This document shows, in pieces, positions 1 to 8,834 of a stretch of 48,123 bases of DNA. Made by a program: the position numbers and the translations under genes. The DNA comes from an uncultured bacterium (GTDB lineage Bacteria > Zixibacteria > MSB-5A5 > CAIYYT01), in assembly GCA_903930455.1 (NCBI GenBank), contig CAIYYT010000261.1, positions 1 through 48,123 on the forward strand, written 5' to 3'. The notes beneath the pieces were generated by a model that was not told where the DNA came from, did no database searches, and saw nothing but the letters and a program-made list of their open reading frames with translations. How positions within the stretch are numbered: the first letter of the stretch is position 1; each line of letters opens with the position of its first letter.

Positions 1-410
1 AACGGCTTGCCCACGCCCGACACCAGTGCGCCCACAAATGGCTCCGAGCTGACCCTGATTCCGATTTTACCGTCTTTACCTACGACGCCCGGCCAAGGAT
101 TCCGTTTGCTCCTGACCACAATCGTCAGCGGTCCCGGCAGGAATTCGCGAACTATGCGTTTGGCGTATTCGTGCTCGATTTGCGCATACTCCGCAATCGC
201 ATCAGTTGCGGGCACGAAAACCGCAGACGGTTTCTCACTCGCTCTCCCCTTTATCCTATAGATGGTTTCAATGGCGCCTTTGTTCTCGGCGTCGCAGGTC
301 AAGCCGAAAATTGTCTCGGTTGGTATTACAATGGCCTCACCAAGAGCGACAAAGCCGGTCGCGGTTTCAAGACTCCCTTCCTCCTCCACGCAACGTATCA
401 GTGCCGTCAT
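1..410 (-). CDS. tsaC: L-threonylcarbamoyladenylate synthase (YrdC/Sua5 family), 3' part outside window
   Basis: Read on the minus strand from an ATG at 410, about 136 residues are present before the window edge cuts the gene. The family makes threonylcarbamoyl-AMP from threonine, bicarbonate and ATP, the first step of the t6A37 modification of ANN-decoding tRNAs, in the cytoplasm. Visible YrdC hallmarks are PTETIFGLTCDA near residue 31, IYRIKGR near 51, PGPLTIVV near 92 and IGIRVSSEPFV near 115. It lies 28 bases downstream of the manC stop on the same strand, so the two may be co-transcribed. The Shine-Dalgarno is weak (GGAACG, rather far upstream). Whether it is the short TsaC form or the longer Sua5 form cannot be told because the C-terminus is missing. 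Confidence 0.85.
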   Translation of the reverse strand, partial: MTALIRCVEEEGSLETATGFVALGEAIVIPTETIFGLTCDAENKGAIETIYRIKGRASEKPSAVFVPATDAIAEYAQIEHEYAKRIVREFLPGPLTIVVRSKRNPWPGVVGKDGKIGIRVSSEPFVGALVSGVGKP

Positions 411-438
411 TGTTGTATGAAAATCGTTCCCGACCCTG

Positions 439-1518
439 CTACAAGTACTGTTCAAACTTCTCGTCCTCTTTGAGACGCGCCAACAACGATTTGATCTCAC
501 CGACTTTCGTCTTGTGCGCCACTAGAACCACCCGGTCAGTCTTGACAATCACCAGATCAGAAATGCCGAGTGTGGCGATAATCCCTTCGCCGGCGTTCAC
601 CGCCGTAATCTCATACGAGTCGTATAGAACCGTCTCGCCTATCGTCACGTTGTTGTCCTTGTCCTTTGCGTTGATCCGCTCCAGTGCTAGCCAACTACCG
701 ATGTCATCCCAGATCAAATCACCTTTGATTACGAGGACATTGGCGGCAGCTTCCAGAATCGCCACATCGACGGAGATGCTCTCCGCCTCTTCGAATAACT
801 TCAACCGGGCATCCATCTCTTCCGGTGTGCCGATCTTGGTCTGGTACTCCATCAATTGAGCATACATCTGCGGTCGACACTGCGACACCGCTTTCATAAA
901 CGATTTTGCCGTCCAGATAAACATTCCGGAGTTCCACAGATGCGAGCGGCCAACATAGTATTGTTGCGCCAGCGGGCGGCTTGGCTTCTCCTTGAACTGC
1001 TTTACCACAAACGTAGAAATGCCATCAAATGTGTCATAGATCTCGCCCTGCTCAATATATCCATAGCCGGTTTCCGGACGCGTCGGGTTGATGCCGATTG
1101 TAATCAGCACATCATCACGCTCAGCGATGGTGGCTCCGCACTTAAGCAGCCCCAGCAGGCGTGCCTTGGGCTGAATAAAATGGTCGGCTGACAGTACAAC
1201 CATCGTGCAATTCGGATCGGATTTCATCAAGTGCGTGGCTGCGAATGCGACAGCCAAACAGGTGTTCTTCCCGAATGGCTCGGCAAGGATGTTTTCTTCC
1301 TTGAGAAAGGGGATATGCTCAAGTATTTGGCTCTTAATGCTTTCGCCGGTTACGATGAGTGTTTGCTTGAGCGGAACCAGATCGACAACGCGTTCGATCG
1401 TGTCCTGCAGCATCGAGTGATCAGAGTAGACATGCAGCAACTGCTTCGGCTTCTCTTTCGTCGAAAAGGGCCAGAAACGTTCGCCCTTTCCTCCCGCGAT
1501 AATTACAGTGTATATCAT
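439..1518 (-). CDS. manC: mannose-1-phosphate guanylyltransferase
   Basis: This 359-residue cytoplasmic enzyme would convert mannose-1-phosphate and GTP to GDP-mannose, the donor for mannose, fucose and rhamnose-type sugars in polysaccharides. The N-terminus carries the nucleotidyltransferase signature GGKGERFWPFS followed by KPKQLL, and the middle has VLSADHFI and NSGMFIW, as expected for the GMP family. The length matches the short single-function form: there is no C-terminal phosphomannose isomerase domain. I chose the ATG at 1518 because GAAGGGAAG sits just before it and the GGxG motif then starts near residue 9; an upstream start at 1545 would add nine residues with no homology. The partial tsaC gene follows on the same strand. 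Confidence 0.93.
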   Translation of the reverse strand: MIYTVIIAGGKGERFWPFSTKEKPKQLLHVYSDHSMLQDTIERVVDLVPLKQTLIVTGESIKSQILEHIPFLKEENILAEPFGKNTCLAVAFAATHLMKSDPNCTMVVLSADHFIQPKARLLGLLKCGATIAERDDVLITIGINPTRPETGYGYIEQGEIYDTFDGISTFVVKQFKEKPSRPLAQQYYVGRSHLWNSGMFIWTAKSFMKAVSQCRPQMYAQLMEYQTKIGTPEEMDARLKLFEEAESISVDVAILEAAANVLVIKGDLIWDDIGSWLALERINAKDKDNNVTIGETVLYDSYEITAVNAGEGIIATLGISDLVIVKTDRVVLVAHKTKVGEIKSLLARLKEDEKFEQYL

Positions 1519-1544
1519 GTGCTTCCCTTCTTCTTCAGCAAACA

Positions 1545-1573
1545 AATGTGCTGATTTTTTGCCGGTCTGTCAA
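1545..1573 (-). promoter_or_regulatory. candidate promoter of manC
   Basis: On the minus strand a perfect TTGACA lies at 1573-1568, with a poor -10 (CACATT at 1550-1545) 17 bases away. It is placed correctly for manC but rests mainly on the -35 match. The rest of the 1519-1755 gap shows nothing I can name. Confidence 0.3.
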
Positions 1574-1755
1574 GACTCAAGCTTACCATCCTGCGTTTAA
1601 TTGTCTCCTCAGGATTTGCTTCGCAGGGGCTATTGCGGGATTCGGTTTCCGCTTCAGGTACACTTCTATTACGCTTGCCAGGGCAACGCCACCCCGAAAA
1701 ATTTACCGGACATGATGAACAGCATCGGCGATGTCGTACTCGCTTAGCCGCAACC

Positions 1756-2460
1756 TCACTTCGTCAAGCCGGGCACGAATAGAATCGTGACGTCCTGCAG
1801 GAAGTGGGCGACAATCCCCGGATAGAGTGAACCGGTGTAGAGATACAGCCCGGCAAACATCAAACCGTAAACGGCGATAATCGCCAGTCCGCCAAACCCT
1901 TGGTAGAGATGGCCGCCGGCGAAGGCGATCGTCGCCGCCAGCACGCCAACCCAAGCCCTACCTCCCGCCAGACGGGTTATGCGAGTGAGAATGTATCCCC
2001 GGAATGCCATCTCTTCGCTCACGGCGACTATCGCGCAGAGAATCACCCAGATCGAGCGGGCGAATGACGTTTGGGGGATGATGCCTGTGATCTCGTTGAA
2101 GCTTCCCGGAGACTGCGCGAAAAGCTCAAGCTGCAGCACCGAGAGGATCAGATTGGCGGCTATCACAAAGACCACGGCCTGTAGTATTGTCCAGCGGCTG
2201 AATCCGCGCATGCCGAGATCGGCCAGGTTGACCTTCTCTGATCTCACTGCGACGAACACCAACAGCAGTGTGATCAGCTGCACGATCATCGTCGGGTAGT
2301 AAACTTCGTTAACTGGGTTGGCCACTTCCTTGAGCATGTCCAACTGTGAGCCGAGAAAGACGAACGACGACAAAGGCCACAATACGGCCAGCAGCAATAG
2401 GGTCAGGTAACTGACGGCAGTAAGCTTGAATCCTTCGGGTGGCTGGTGCATCGGCCACAT
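1756..2460 (-). CDS. CPBP-family intramembrane metalloprotease
   Basis: This 234-residue integral membrane protein has several hydrophobic segments and the three CPBP (CAAX protease/bacteriocin-processing, formerly Abi) motifs: EEMAFRGY near residue 147, FAGGHLYQG near 180 and HFLQD near 221. In characterised members the paired Glu and the His residues bind zinc and cut substrates within the membrane; the substrate here is unknown. The ATG at 2460 is preceded by TTGGAGTATC, a usable Shine-Dalgarno. The gene stands alone, divergent from the regulator gene starting at 2556. No clear terminator is visible between its stop and manC. Bacterial members have been linked to prenyl-protein processing, bacteriocin immunity or regulated proteolysis, but nothing here chooses among these. 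Confidence 0.85.
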   Translation of the reverse strand: MWPMHQPPEGFKLTAVSYLTLLLLAVLWPLSSFVFLGSQLDMLKEVANPVNEVYYPTMIVQLITLLLVFVAVRSEKVNLADLGMRGFSRWTILQAVVFVIAANLILSVLQLELFAQSPGSFNEITGIIPQTSFARSIWVILCAIVAVSEEMAFRGYILTRITRLAGGRAWVGVLAATIAFAGGHLYQGFGGLAIIAVYGLMFAGLYLYTGSLYPGIVAHFLQDVTILFVPGLTK

Positions 2461-2555
2461 GATACTCCAAGCTCATGCGATTCACAATGCGATTGTCACC
2501 TGATTTACCTCGGCCGGTCGGCGGCGTTTTATGTCTGCCGAAAGGAGACCGACAG

Positions 2556-3041
2556 ATGACTATCCGGATGTTTGACTGGATCTATCTCACACACAAAACC
2601 CCTCTCTGGCAGGGCGAGACCACCGCAGAAGAGCAACTTCGTCGGCAGGAACTGGAAAACAAGGTCAGGAAAGCTCTTGACGAACTGACAGTTGTGGAGC
2701 GGGCTGCAATCGAGCGTCACGATTTCGAGGGTTTATCGCTTGTGAACATTGCCACTGACTTGGGATGGTCCTGTTCAAGAGTGCAGGCTGCTCGTCGTCG
2801 AGCGCTACGGCGGCTGCGCAAGGTGCTTGCGCCATTTGTTCAAGAACGTTTCGGTGTTTCTCTGCCTTCAACCGATTGCCCGATATGCGCCAATCCGTTT
2901 CGTCGGGACGCCGAGAGGATAATCGCCGCTCGCAAGCGGGAGGAACCATATTCCAAAGTGATTTCCAAGCTACGACACGATTTCGAGATCGTCATCATAT
3001 CACCAAAGACGATCATTGGCCATATGAAATATCATTGTTGA
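2556..3041 (+). CDS. sigma-70 region 4-like DNA-binding protein with C-terminal CxxC/His-Cys module
   Basis: This 161-residue protein has two parts. Residues about 28-80 look like sigma-70 region 4: a helical segment (LDELTVVERAAIE), then EGLSLVNIATDLGWSCSRVQ as helix-turn-helix and an Arg-rich recognition stretch RRRALRRLRK. There is no region 2, so it is not a complete sigma factor. The C-terminus (about 108-161) begins CPICANPFRRDAE and ends GHMKYHC. CxxC plus a terminal His/Cys cluster around a second predicted helix-turn-helix suggests a zinc-bound DNA-binding module. The ATG at 2556 has AAAGGAGA nine bases upstream; upstream in-frame starts have no such site. The small gene at 3056 follows after 14 bases and is probably co-transcribed. 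I do not recognise a named family. Confidence 0.7.
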   Translation: MTIRMFDWIYLTHKTPLWQGETTAEEQLRRQELENKVRKALDELTVVERAAIERHDFEGLSLVNIATDLGWSCSRVQAARRRALRRLRKVLAPFVQERFGVSLPSTDCPICANPFRRDAERIIAARKREEPYSKVISKLRHDFEIVIISPKTIIGHMKYHC

Positions 3042-3055
3042 ATGAGGGAGGAGCT

Positions 3056-3298
3056 ATGTCAAACGGCTCCGATCAAAGCAAACACGACCGCTCATTAAAC
3101 ATTCAAGTGTCCTGGGAACTGAAGCAGGCGCTTGAAGAACTGGCACAACGGTATGACCGCACGTTGGCGACGGTTGTGCGCTCTCTCTTGCGCATTGGCA
3201 TTCCAGTGTTGCACGGGATTTGGGAGGCGGAGCGAAAGATGCTGGACGATCCCTCAGGACTGTTCCGTAGAGGTTCGCTACGACAGGAAGATGATTAA
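3056..3298 (+). CDS. small ribbon-helix-helix-like protein
   Basis: This 80-residue protein has the pattern of a ribbon-helix-helix DNA-binding protein. A short beta strand (SLNIQVS) is followed by two helices, WELKQALEELAQRYD and TLATVVRSLLRIGIPVLHG, as in the CopG/Arc type. The ATG at 3056 has AGGGAGGAG directly upstream, and the gene starts 14 bases after the regulator at 2556-3041, so the pair is likely one operon. No toxin-like partner is visible, so a toxin-antitoxin reading is not supported. Its stop codon overlaps the convergent aminopeptidase gene by four bases (3295-3298), leaving no room for a terminator between the two transcripts. Confidence 0.6.
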   Translation: MSNGSDQSKHDRSLNIQVSWELKQALEELAQRYDRTLATVVRSLLRIGIPVLHGIWEAERKMLDDPSGLFRRGSLRQEDD

Positions 3299-5472
3299 TC
3301 CGTCGTGATGCAAGGGGCAGCTCCCTGCTGGTACAGATAGTCGAGGAGCACGACGACGTCGACAAGATTCACATCGCCATCGCAGTTGAGGTCAGCTTGC
3401 AACAGGTCGACGGGAGCCGCGCCATTCTTGTATAGGTATCTGAGCAGATAAAGCAAATCCCCGAGCGTGATCTGCGGCTGGCCATCGATGTCACCGTGAA
3501 TCAGTCTGACGCTGAGTGGACTGAAGACTGACAGGTCATGGGTCGGTTGGTCGGAGTCCGATACTCGCAAAAAAACACTATAGACGCCCGGATCAGTTGG
3601 AGTTCCCGACAGGAGACCGTTGGCGGAAACGGACAACCCAATTGGGAGCGACACATCCATTGCGCTCCAAGTATAGGGTGCCTTGCCACCGGCAGCCAGT
3701 AATTGCTGGCTGTATGGCTTGCTAACGAATGCATCGGGCAGACCGTTGTTGACAATCCGAAAACCGTATTCAATCCGCTTAGCGCTGTTCAGGATCCAGT
3801 TGTCGGGATCGATCACACAACTATCGGGGATGTCTGCAAAGCGCAAAACGAAGTTCTGAGCAGTAAGGGTATCGACCAGACGCACGGTTATGGTTGTCTC
3901 CGGAAAGAAGAAACGCACATCAACATCCGTCTGAAAGGGTTTGTATCCTTGCTGCACCTGGTTGAGGAAAAAATAGGCGACAACTCCGGTGTCGGTCGCT
4001 TCTGGAAGGAAGGCATATTCATAATCGGGCCGCCCACCTTCATAGACCCATTGGTGGAAGAACGCGCTCAGATTCCGCCCGGTCTGCTGCTCGGCGATCT
4101 GCTGCAAATCCGCAGTCAATGCTGTGCCATATTGACGCGGCGCTGAACCGTATTTGCGCAGGATGCGGAAGAATGCGGAATCGCCGACCGTATAGCGCAA
4201 CATGTGCAGCACCCACGCCCCTTTGCGATACTCTTTCACGTCGAAGATTTTGTAGATCGAAGTGGTGTCACTGACGTAGAGCACGTCCCCCGCGCCCCAA
4301 TTCGCTTCAAACGAGTTCATGTAATTGTGATAGGCGGCACTGCCACCTTTGTGCTCCGCCCAGAGTGCTTCACAATAGCTGGCAAAGCCCTCATTCAACC
4401 AGATTTCGTGCCACGATCCGCAAGTCACCATGTCGCCCCACCATTGATGTGCCAATTCGTGCGCCATGACCGATTCACCAAAGCTGCCGAGGGAGGTACA
4501 GGTTTGATGCTCCATGCCGCCACCGAAGTCAAACTGGGCTTGACCATACTTCTCTCTGATAAACGGATAGATGCCGAAAAGGTCGGAATAGGCCGCGAGC
4601 ATGTCTTTCACCAGCGCATTGTGGCTTTGAGTTGCGCTGTCCGGAGTGCCGTAATGGAAAAAGTCTATCGGCATTGTGTAACCGTGATACTCCAGCGTAT
4701 CAGAGTAAACGTAATAGTCCGCAATCGCCAGGCTGACAAGATAAGTTGCGATCGGGTACGATTCATGCCAGTGCGTGGTCTTAGTACCGTCCCCCTTGTC
4801 AATAATCGACACCAGCGAGCCGTTGGACGCTACCGTCAGGTCGTCATCAATTGTCACATAAGTGTCAACGGAATCGGCTTTGTCTGTTGGATGATCCTTG
4901 CAAGGCCACCATGTACGTGCAAAAAAAGGCTCCGAGAGACTAGCGACAGTTGGCTTGTTATTGTAGCTGCTGAAGCTGAAGGAACCATATCCATACCCTT
5001 GGGGATGACCCTGATAGAAGATCGTCACGGCAAACTCTGAAGTGCCGCCCCCAGCAGGTAGGGGTATCCAGATCAAATCAGCAACGCGTTGGAAGCTCAG
5101 AGAGGACGTACCGGTCTTGACGGAATCTACCGTCAGATCCTGCGAAATGTCAAACTGGACAGTGTCCAAGGTGACGTCTATTAGTTTGCCGTGTATGGTC
5201 ACCTCGCCGGTTATCCGTCCGCCAAGGAGGCCCGCCGGATCAATAGACAGCCGAATCTCGTAGTAGGTGACGTCGAACCGCTGTTGGATCGCCGTCATCT
5301 TGTTTTCCGCCAGAGACCGATAAGCCTGTTGCAGTTTCAGCAGATGAGATTTCCAAAAAGCTTCGTCAGCAACAACCGAAGGTGACGTGTGAGAAGAATC
5401 GTCGGCGCCGAAAACTGCGTGCGATAATGCGCTCGCGACAATTATGACCAGAAGCAAAACTCGTCTTGACAT
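3295..5472 (-). CDS. secreted M1-family aminopeptidase with putative Ig-like domain and C-terminal dockerin-like repeats
   Basis: This is a 725-residue exported zinc aminopeptidase. An N-terminal signal peptide (MSRRVLLLVIIVASALSHAVFG) is followed by an M1 N-terminal beta domain. The catalytic region has GGGMEHQT near residue 317, the zinc site HELAHQWWGD near 337, and the third ligand Glu in LNEGFASY 18 residues later. After the peptidase comes a segment (about 590-655) resembling a putative Ig domain (LPDAFVSKPYSQQLLAAGG, then LSGTPTDPGVYSV). The last about 65 residues form two dockerin-type calcium-binding repeats (GDIDGQPQITLGDLLYLLRY and LNCDGDVNLVDVVVLLDY). I chose the ATG at 5472 because it starts the signal peptide; upstream in-frame starts at 5529 and 5544 would add a polar extension. 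No cohesin is seen in the window. Confidence 0.9.
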   Translation of the reverse strand: MSRRVLLLVIIVASALSHAVFGADDSSHTSPSVVADEAFWKSHLLKLQQAYRSLAENKMTAIQQRFDVTYYEIRLSIDPAGLLGGRITGEVTIHGKLIDVTLDTVQFDISQDLTVDSVKTGTSSLSFQRVADLIWIPLPAGGGTSEFAVTIFYQGHPQGYGYGSFSFSSYNNKPTVASLSEPFFARTWWPCKDHPTDKADSVDTYVTIDDDLTVASNGSLVSIIDKGDGTKTTHWHESYPIATYLVSLAIADYYVYSDTLEYHGYTMPIDFFHYGTPDSATQSHNALVKDMLAAYSDLFGIYPFIREKYGQAQFDFGGGMEHQTCTSLGSFGESVMAHELAHQWWGDMVTCGSWHEIWLNEGFASYCEALWAEHKGGSAAYHNYMNSFEANWGAGDVLYVSDTTSIYKIFDVKEYRKGAWVLHMLRYTVGDSAFFRILRKYGSAPRQYGTALTADLQQIAEQQTGRNLSAFFHQWVYEGGRPDYEYAFLPEATDTGVVAYFFLNQVQQGYKPFQTDVDVRFFFPETTITVRLVDTLTAQNFVLRFADIPDSCVIDPDNWILNSAKRIEYGFRIVNNGLPDAFVSKPYSQQLLAAGGKAPYTWSAMDVSLPIGLSVSANGLLSGTPTDPGVYSVFLRVSDSDQPTHDLSVFSPLSVRLIHGDIDGQPQITLGDLLYLLRYLYKNGAAPVDLLQADLNCDGDVNLVDVVVLLDYLYQQGAAPCITTD

Positions 5473-5653
5473 ATCTAACACCTGCGTCGACGGTTCCTTC
5501 AACAGAAATGTGATCTCAGGTTTCGTCATGGCATTACACTCCACGGCGAAACAGCATCCAAGATACGATCTGTTTCAATGACGTGCAATTGTTTGATTTG
5601 TCAAATTCCGCAGCCCAATTCCTGTCGTTGCAGGAACGTTCCACAAAGAAGAT

Positions 5654-5681
5654 GCCGTGCCGATTTTGCAATCGGCACGGC
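5654..5681 (-). terminator. intrinsic terminator for the 5715-8834 gene
   Basis: A perfect 12-bp inverted repeat (GCCGTGCCGATT / AATCGGCACGGC) with a 4-base loop lies 34 bases past the stop of the minus-strand gene. Read on the minus strand it is followed by ATCTTCTTTG, a moderate U-rich tail. Confidence 0.75.
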
Positions 5682-5714
5682 GAGAAATCAAGGTATGTAT
5701 GGAGCTTTAGGCTC

Positions 5715-8700
5715 TTACTTGCCTTGGCAGTGCGGCGCTTTGCCACCCGAGAAAATACGGGCGATCAAGTACACCGCGTCAGAAATATCCACCTGGTGAT
5801 CGCCATTGGCGTCTCCCTTGCCCTTCGGATAGTCACACCAACGCGGGGATGTGCCTCCGGAGAAGATGTGCGCGATCAAGTACACCACGTCGGAAATGTC
5901 AACCGAGCCGTCGCTATTGGCATCACCGCAAGCGGAGCACCTCCCGCGATTGGAGATTAATGCCCTCGCCTGATCGACTGCCAGGTTGAGGCCGGCGAGT
6001 CCATCCAAATTGGTTTGGGCGCGCTTGGCCGCCAGCACAATGTCGAACTTGAGACGGCTGGTCGGAGTCACGGTGTAGTTCTTCGCGACAACCATGACAA
6101 TGCTCATATCCCCGATCGAGTCGCCCGTGAGCCAGAGGGAACTGTAAGGATGTGGACTGTCGACCGCCTGCATGTACTTCCACACCGAGTCAACCACGTA
6201 TCCTTGCTGGCCGTACACTTGCTGCTGGTTGCCCCACGCAAAGCCGCCAGCGATCGGTTGAAGGGTTTCGTCGGCGTCGGCGCTGTCAGGGCTAACGGTT
6301 TTTTCAAGATATGCAGCTGACGCAGCATATCCCAACTCGCGAGCAGCACTGTACTCACCCTGCAGATAGATCATCTGTCTGAGCGAATCATAACCGATGG
6401 AGTTGTCGGATGAGGTATCGGACGGAACATCCCAATCGCAGCCGAACGCGATGTCAAGACCGGGAACGGTGCCGGTTGGGTTGTTCTTGCCCTTGTATAC
6501 TTCGAAGTGCCCGACATAGAAATCAGCTGAATCAACGAACTTGGCAGCATACCAATTGACGTCAAATCCGACTGTCGAGTCACGGTTCGTGCCTTTTCCA
6601 TAGGCCACGCGATAACTCTGGAAGGTCGTCGTGTCATAGGTGGTGTTGCTCAGAGCATACAACCTACCGAAGTTGTTAGCGTCAGTGGGTTCGCCCTGAC
6701 CATTTTTGAATATGAGCCAGCTAAGATTGTCCACGGAATTACCCATGATCAGAGAAGCGTCGGTAATGAAGTCTTCGCCGCCGGTAACAAAATAGCTGAA
6801 GGAACTTCCCGTATAATCGCTGGCCGCTTGACCAGCCTGATTTACCAACATCTTGTTGTTGGCAGTGCGGATAGCCACGTCTTGTGGCAGGAACCAGCTA
6901 TCAAACACATAGAAATCAATCGGTACATCGAATGTCTTGGTCCCGCTATCGTAGGTGAATCTGATCGTGTTATGGAAGAGACCCTCAGAACTCTTCGTAC
7001 CAACCTTAGCGGTGACTGTCGCCGAGTTTGTGTAACCGGCTGGTACAGAACCACTTGCTGGTAATAGCGAAACCGTGACACCGCTGCCGACGAGGGCTGA
7101 AGTCCAGTCGATTGACTGGTTGCCACCGTTAACCAGCGTCAGTTCCTGAGTCGCAAAAGCGTTTTTAGCAGCGTGGAACGGATACTTGATAGCACTAGGC
7201 GTACATGTCAATACCCGATACGGCGCCATGTCTATACACGAATAGGTGAGGAATTTTACTGGGTCCAGCTCCGAAGTAGTTGCGTCATTGCCCACTGCAC
7301 TGCCGGCATCCAGATCCTCCAAGTATTCGATACGCAACGAGTCCGTGACGTATCTTGCAGACGAAGTAGAACCGTCATCCGCACAGGCTCCAGCCAAACA
7401 ATCATTGGTCTTGGTGTTGGTCAAGTTGACCGGAGCGCCCCAAGTCTCACCCATCGTGGATGAAGGAGACATGAATACTTCCTGATTATGGTATAGCAGA
7501 TGAGAACAATCGGGATCCGCCGTCGTTCCAAGCTGGCGAGAATAAACCGCATAGAGTAGATCTTTAGCCAACGACGTGGAATGGCACTGAGTCAGAGTGA
7601 CTTTGGCAACGTTGTATTCGAACGACGCGGTATTGCAATTGGCATCTATCTCGTTGGCGTCGAGTACCATGCTTGTGTTGTTTGGGTACTGGCTCGACCA
7701 TTGCTTCAACTTGCATTGCTCGTTGTCAGTGCTGGTCGCCGAATCATAGTTATTTTCGACGTAAAGGATGTGGAAGTAGCCGTCGGAGGTGAATAGCACC
7801 GACAAATCCCCTGAACAGCGTGTTGAGGCCTTGGGATCGTATTTGGTGACGTTTACTATTGGTCCCCAACTCGCGCCCATATCGGTCGACAAGCGATATG
7901 CCAAATCGTTGTTTTCGCGATTTGCTTGTCTAGCTTTTGGATAGGCGATAACGACATCATTATTATATGGAGATGCAGCGATATCGTAGCCGGTAGCTTC
8001 ACAAGAATCAACGAACATGCCGCAGGTACCATACAAGCCAGGTACCATAGGCGCTGTTAGACTCGCACCTACGCCGCGGTAGTAGGCAATTGCACTCCAA
8101 GAACCGCCGGCGGTATTGCCTTCCGACGCCGCGATGTGAACAACGAGTTTGCCTGTGCCGTCCTGATCGGCAGCCACAACTGGCCAGATATAGGGCGCGA
8201 CTGTTGTTCCCCCCCCGGCAATGATGCCTTCGCAGTTGACCGTATCCGAGCGTGGGTCTACCGTGGCAAAATTTCCGCCAGCCGACGCGATATCGAGAGC
8301 GGAAGTGGTGAGGTTGTTGCCGGCGTTTGTATAATGGTAGGACACGAGTGCTCTGCTGGCATAGACGTCAATCGAACAGAAACGGCCTGGTGACTTATCC
8401 AAAAACCCTGAGAGGCTATAAGACTCATCCAGTACGCCATTTCTGTATGACGAGTATTGAACGGCACGAGAGTTCGCATCGAAAGGAAACGGAGCTGCTG
8501 TCCAGATGAAATGGACGCGGTTGTCCGCACCTACCTCAACTTGGCGAGCCATGCGCATGTTGTGTTGAAGATCGTAAGACGTGCTCCCAAGCAAAATGCC
8601 TGGCGAAATGCCGGTCATGAGGTAGCCTAGCGCCATGTGACTTACGTCCGCCTTGCTACCATTATCGCTTGATGTCCCAGGCTTGGTTTCCAATAGCGGC

Positions 8701-8834
8701 TGATTCATGCGTTCACTGGGCCACATGCGCGCGTGATTGTTGTCACCGCGCGCCCCGTTGGCTGCAAAAGCTGAAACCGCAGCCAGCGAGAACACGTACA
8801 ATAGTGCTAGAGTTAGGATCGTTAATTTTCTCAT
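5715..8834 (-). CDS. large secreted protein with C-terminal dockerin-like repeats, function unknown
   Basis: This 1039-residue protein starts with a signal peptide (MRKLTILTLALLYVFSLAAVSAFA). The N-terminal half has repeated beta-propeller-like stretches with Ser/Asp/Trp features (for example DNRVHFIWTAAP, STDMGASWGPIVNVT, GETWGAPVNLT). These resemble the Asp-box blades of sialidase/BNR-type propellers, but no catalytic residues can be assigned. The middle has an Ig-like stretch (near FATQELTLVNGG), and the last about 75 residues are two dockerin-type repeats (GDANSDGSVDISDVVYLIAH, GDANGDHQVDISDAVYLIAR), each followed by a Cys-containing loop. The ATG at 8834 has AAAGGAG upstream and starts the signal peptide. 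A strong terminator at 5654-5681 separates it from the aminopeptidase gene, so each probably has its own transcript. Confidence 0.85.
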   Translation of the reverse strand: MRKLTILTLALLYVFSLAAVSAFAANGARGDNNHARMWPSERMNQPLLETKPGTSSDNGSKADVSHMALGYLMTGISPGILLGSTSYDLQHNMRMARQVEVGADNRVHFIWTAAPFPFDANSRAVQYSSYRNGVLDESYSLSGFLDKSPGRFCSIDVYASRALVSYHYTNAGNNLTTSALDIASAGGNFATVDPRSDTVNCEGIIAGGGTTVAPYIWPVVAADQDGTGKLVVHIAASEGNTAGGSWSAIAYYRGVGASLTAPMVPGLYGTCGMFVDSCEATGYDIAASPYNNDVVIAYPKARQANRENNDLAYRLSTDMGASWGPIVNVTKYDPKASTRCSGDLSVLFTSDGYFHILYVENNYDSATSTDNEQCKLKQWSSQYPNNTSMVLDANEIDANCNTASFEYNVAKVTLTQCHSTSLAKDLLYAVYSRQLGTTADPDCSHLLYHNQEVFMSPSSTMGETWGAPVNLTNTKTNDCLAGACADDGSTSSARYVTDSLRIEYLEDLDAGSAVGNDATTSELDPVKFLTYSCIDMAPYRVLTCTPSAIKYPFHAAKNAFATQELTLVNGGNQSIDWTSALVGSGVTVSLLPASGSVPAGYTNSATVTAKVGTKSSEGLFHNTIRFTYDSGTKTFDVPIDFYVFDSWFLPQDVAIRTANNKMLVNQAGQAASDYTGSSFSYFVTGGEDFITDASLIMGNSVDNLSWLIFKNGQGEPTDANNFGRLYALSNTTYDTTTFQSYRVAYGKGTNRDSTVGFDVNWYAAKFVDSADFYVGHFEVYKGKNNPTGTVPGLDIAFGCDWDVPSDTSSDNSIGYDSLRQMIYLQGEYSAARELGYAASAAYLEKTVSPDSADADETLQPIAGGFAWGNQQQVYGQQGYVVDSVWKYMQAVDSPHPYSSLWLTGDSIGDMSIVMVVAKNYTVTPTSRLKFDIVLAAKRAQTNLDGLAGLNLAVDQARALISNRGRCSACGDANSDGSVDISDVVYLIAHIFSGGTSPRWCDYPKGKGDANGDHQVDISDAVYLIARIFSGGKAPHCQGK

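Noticed and set aside
3056-3298. Ribbon-helix-helix protein as an antitoxin
   Set aside because: No toxin-like gene is adjacent; the neighbour is a DNA-binding protein and the other side is a convergent protease.
4500-4530. GGGMEHQT in place of GAMEN in the M1 peptidase as a possible defect
   Set aside because: This variant is, as far as I recall, usual in bacterial secreted M1 enzymes, and all zinc ligands are intact.
4204-5040. 278-codon plus-strand frame
   Set aside because: It is antisense to the well-supported M1 aminopeptidase and has no domain signal.
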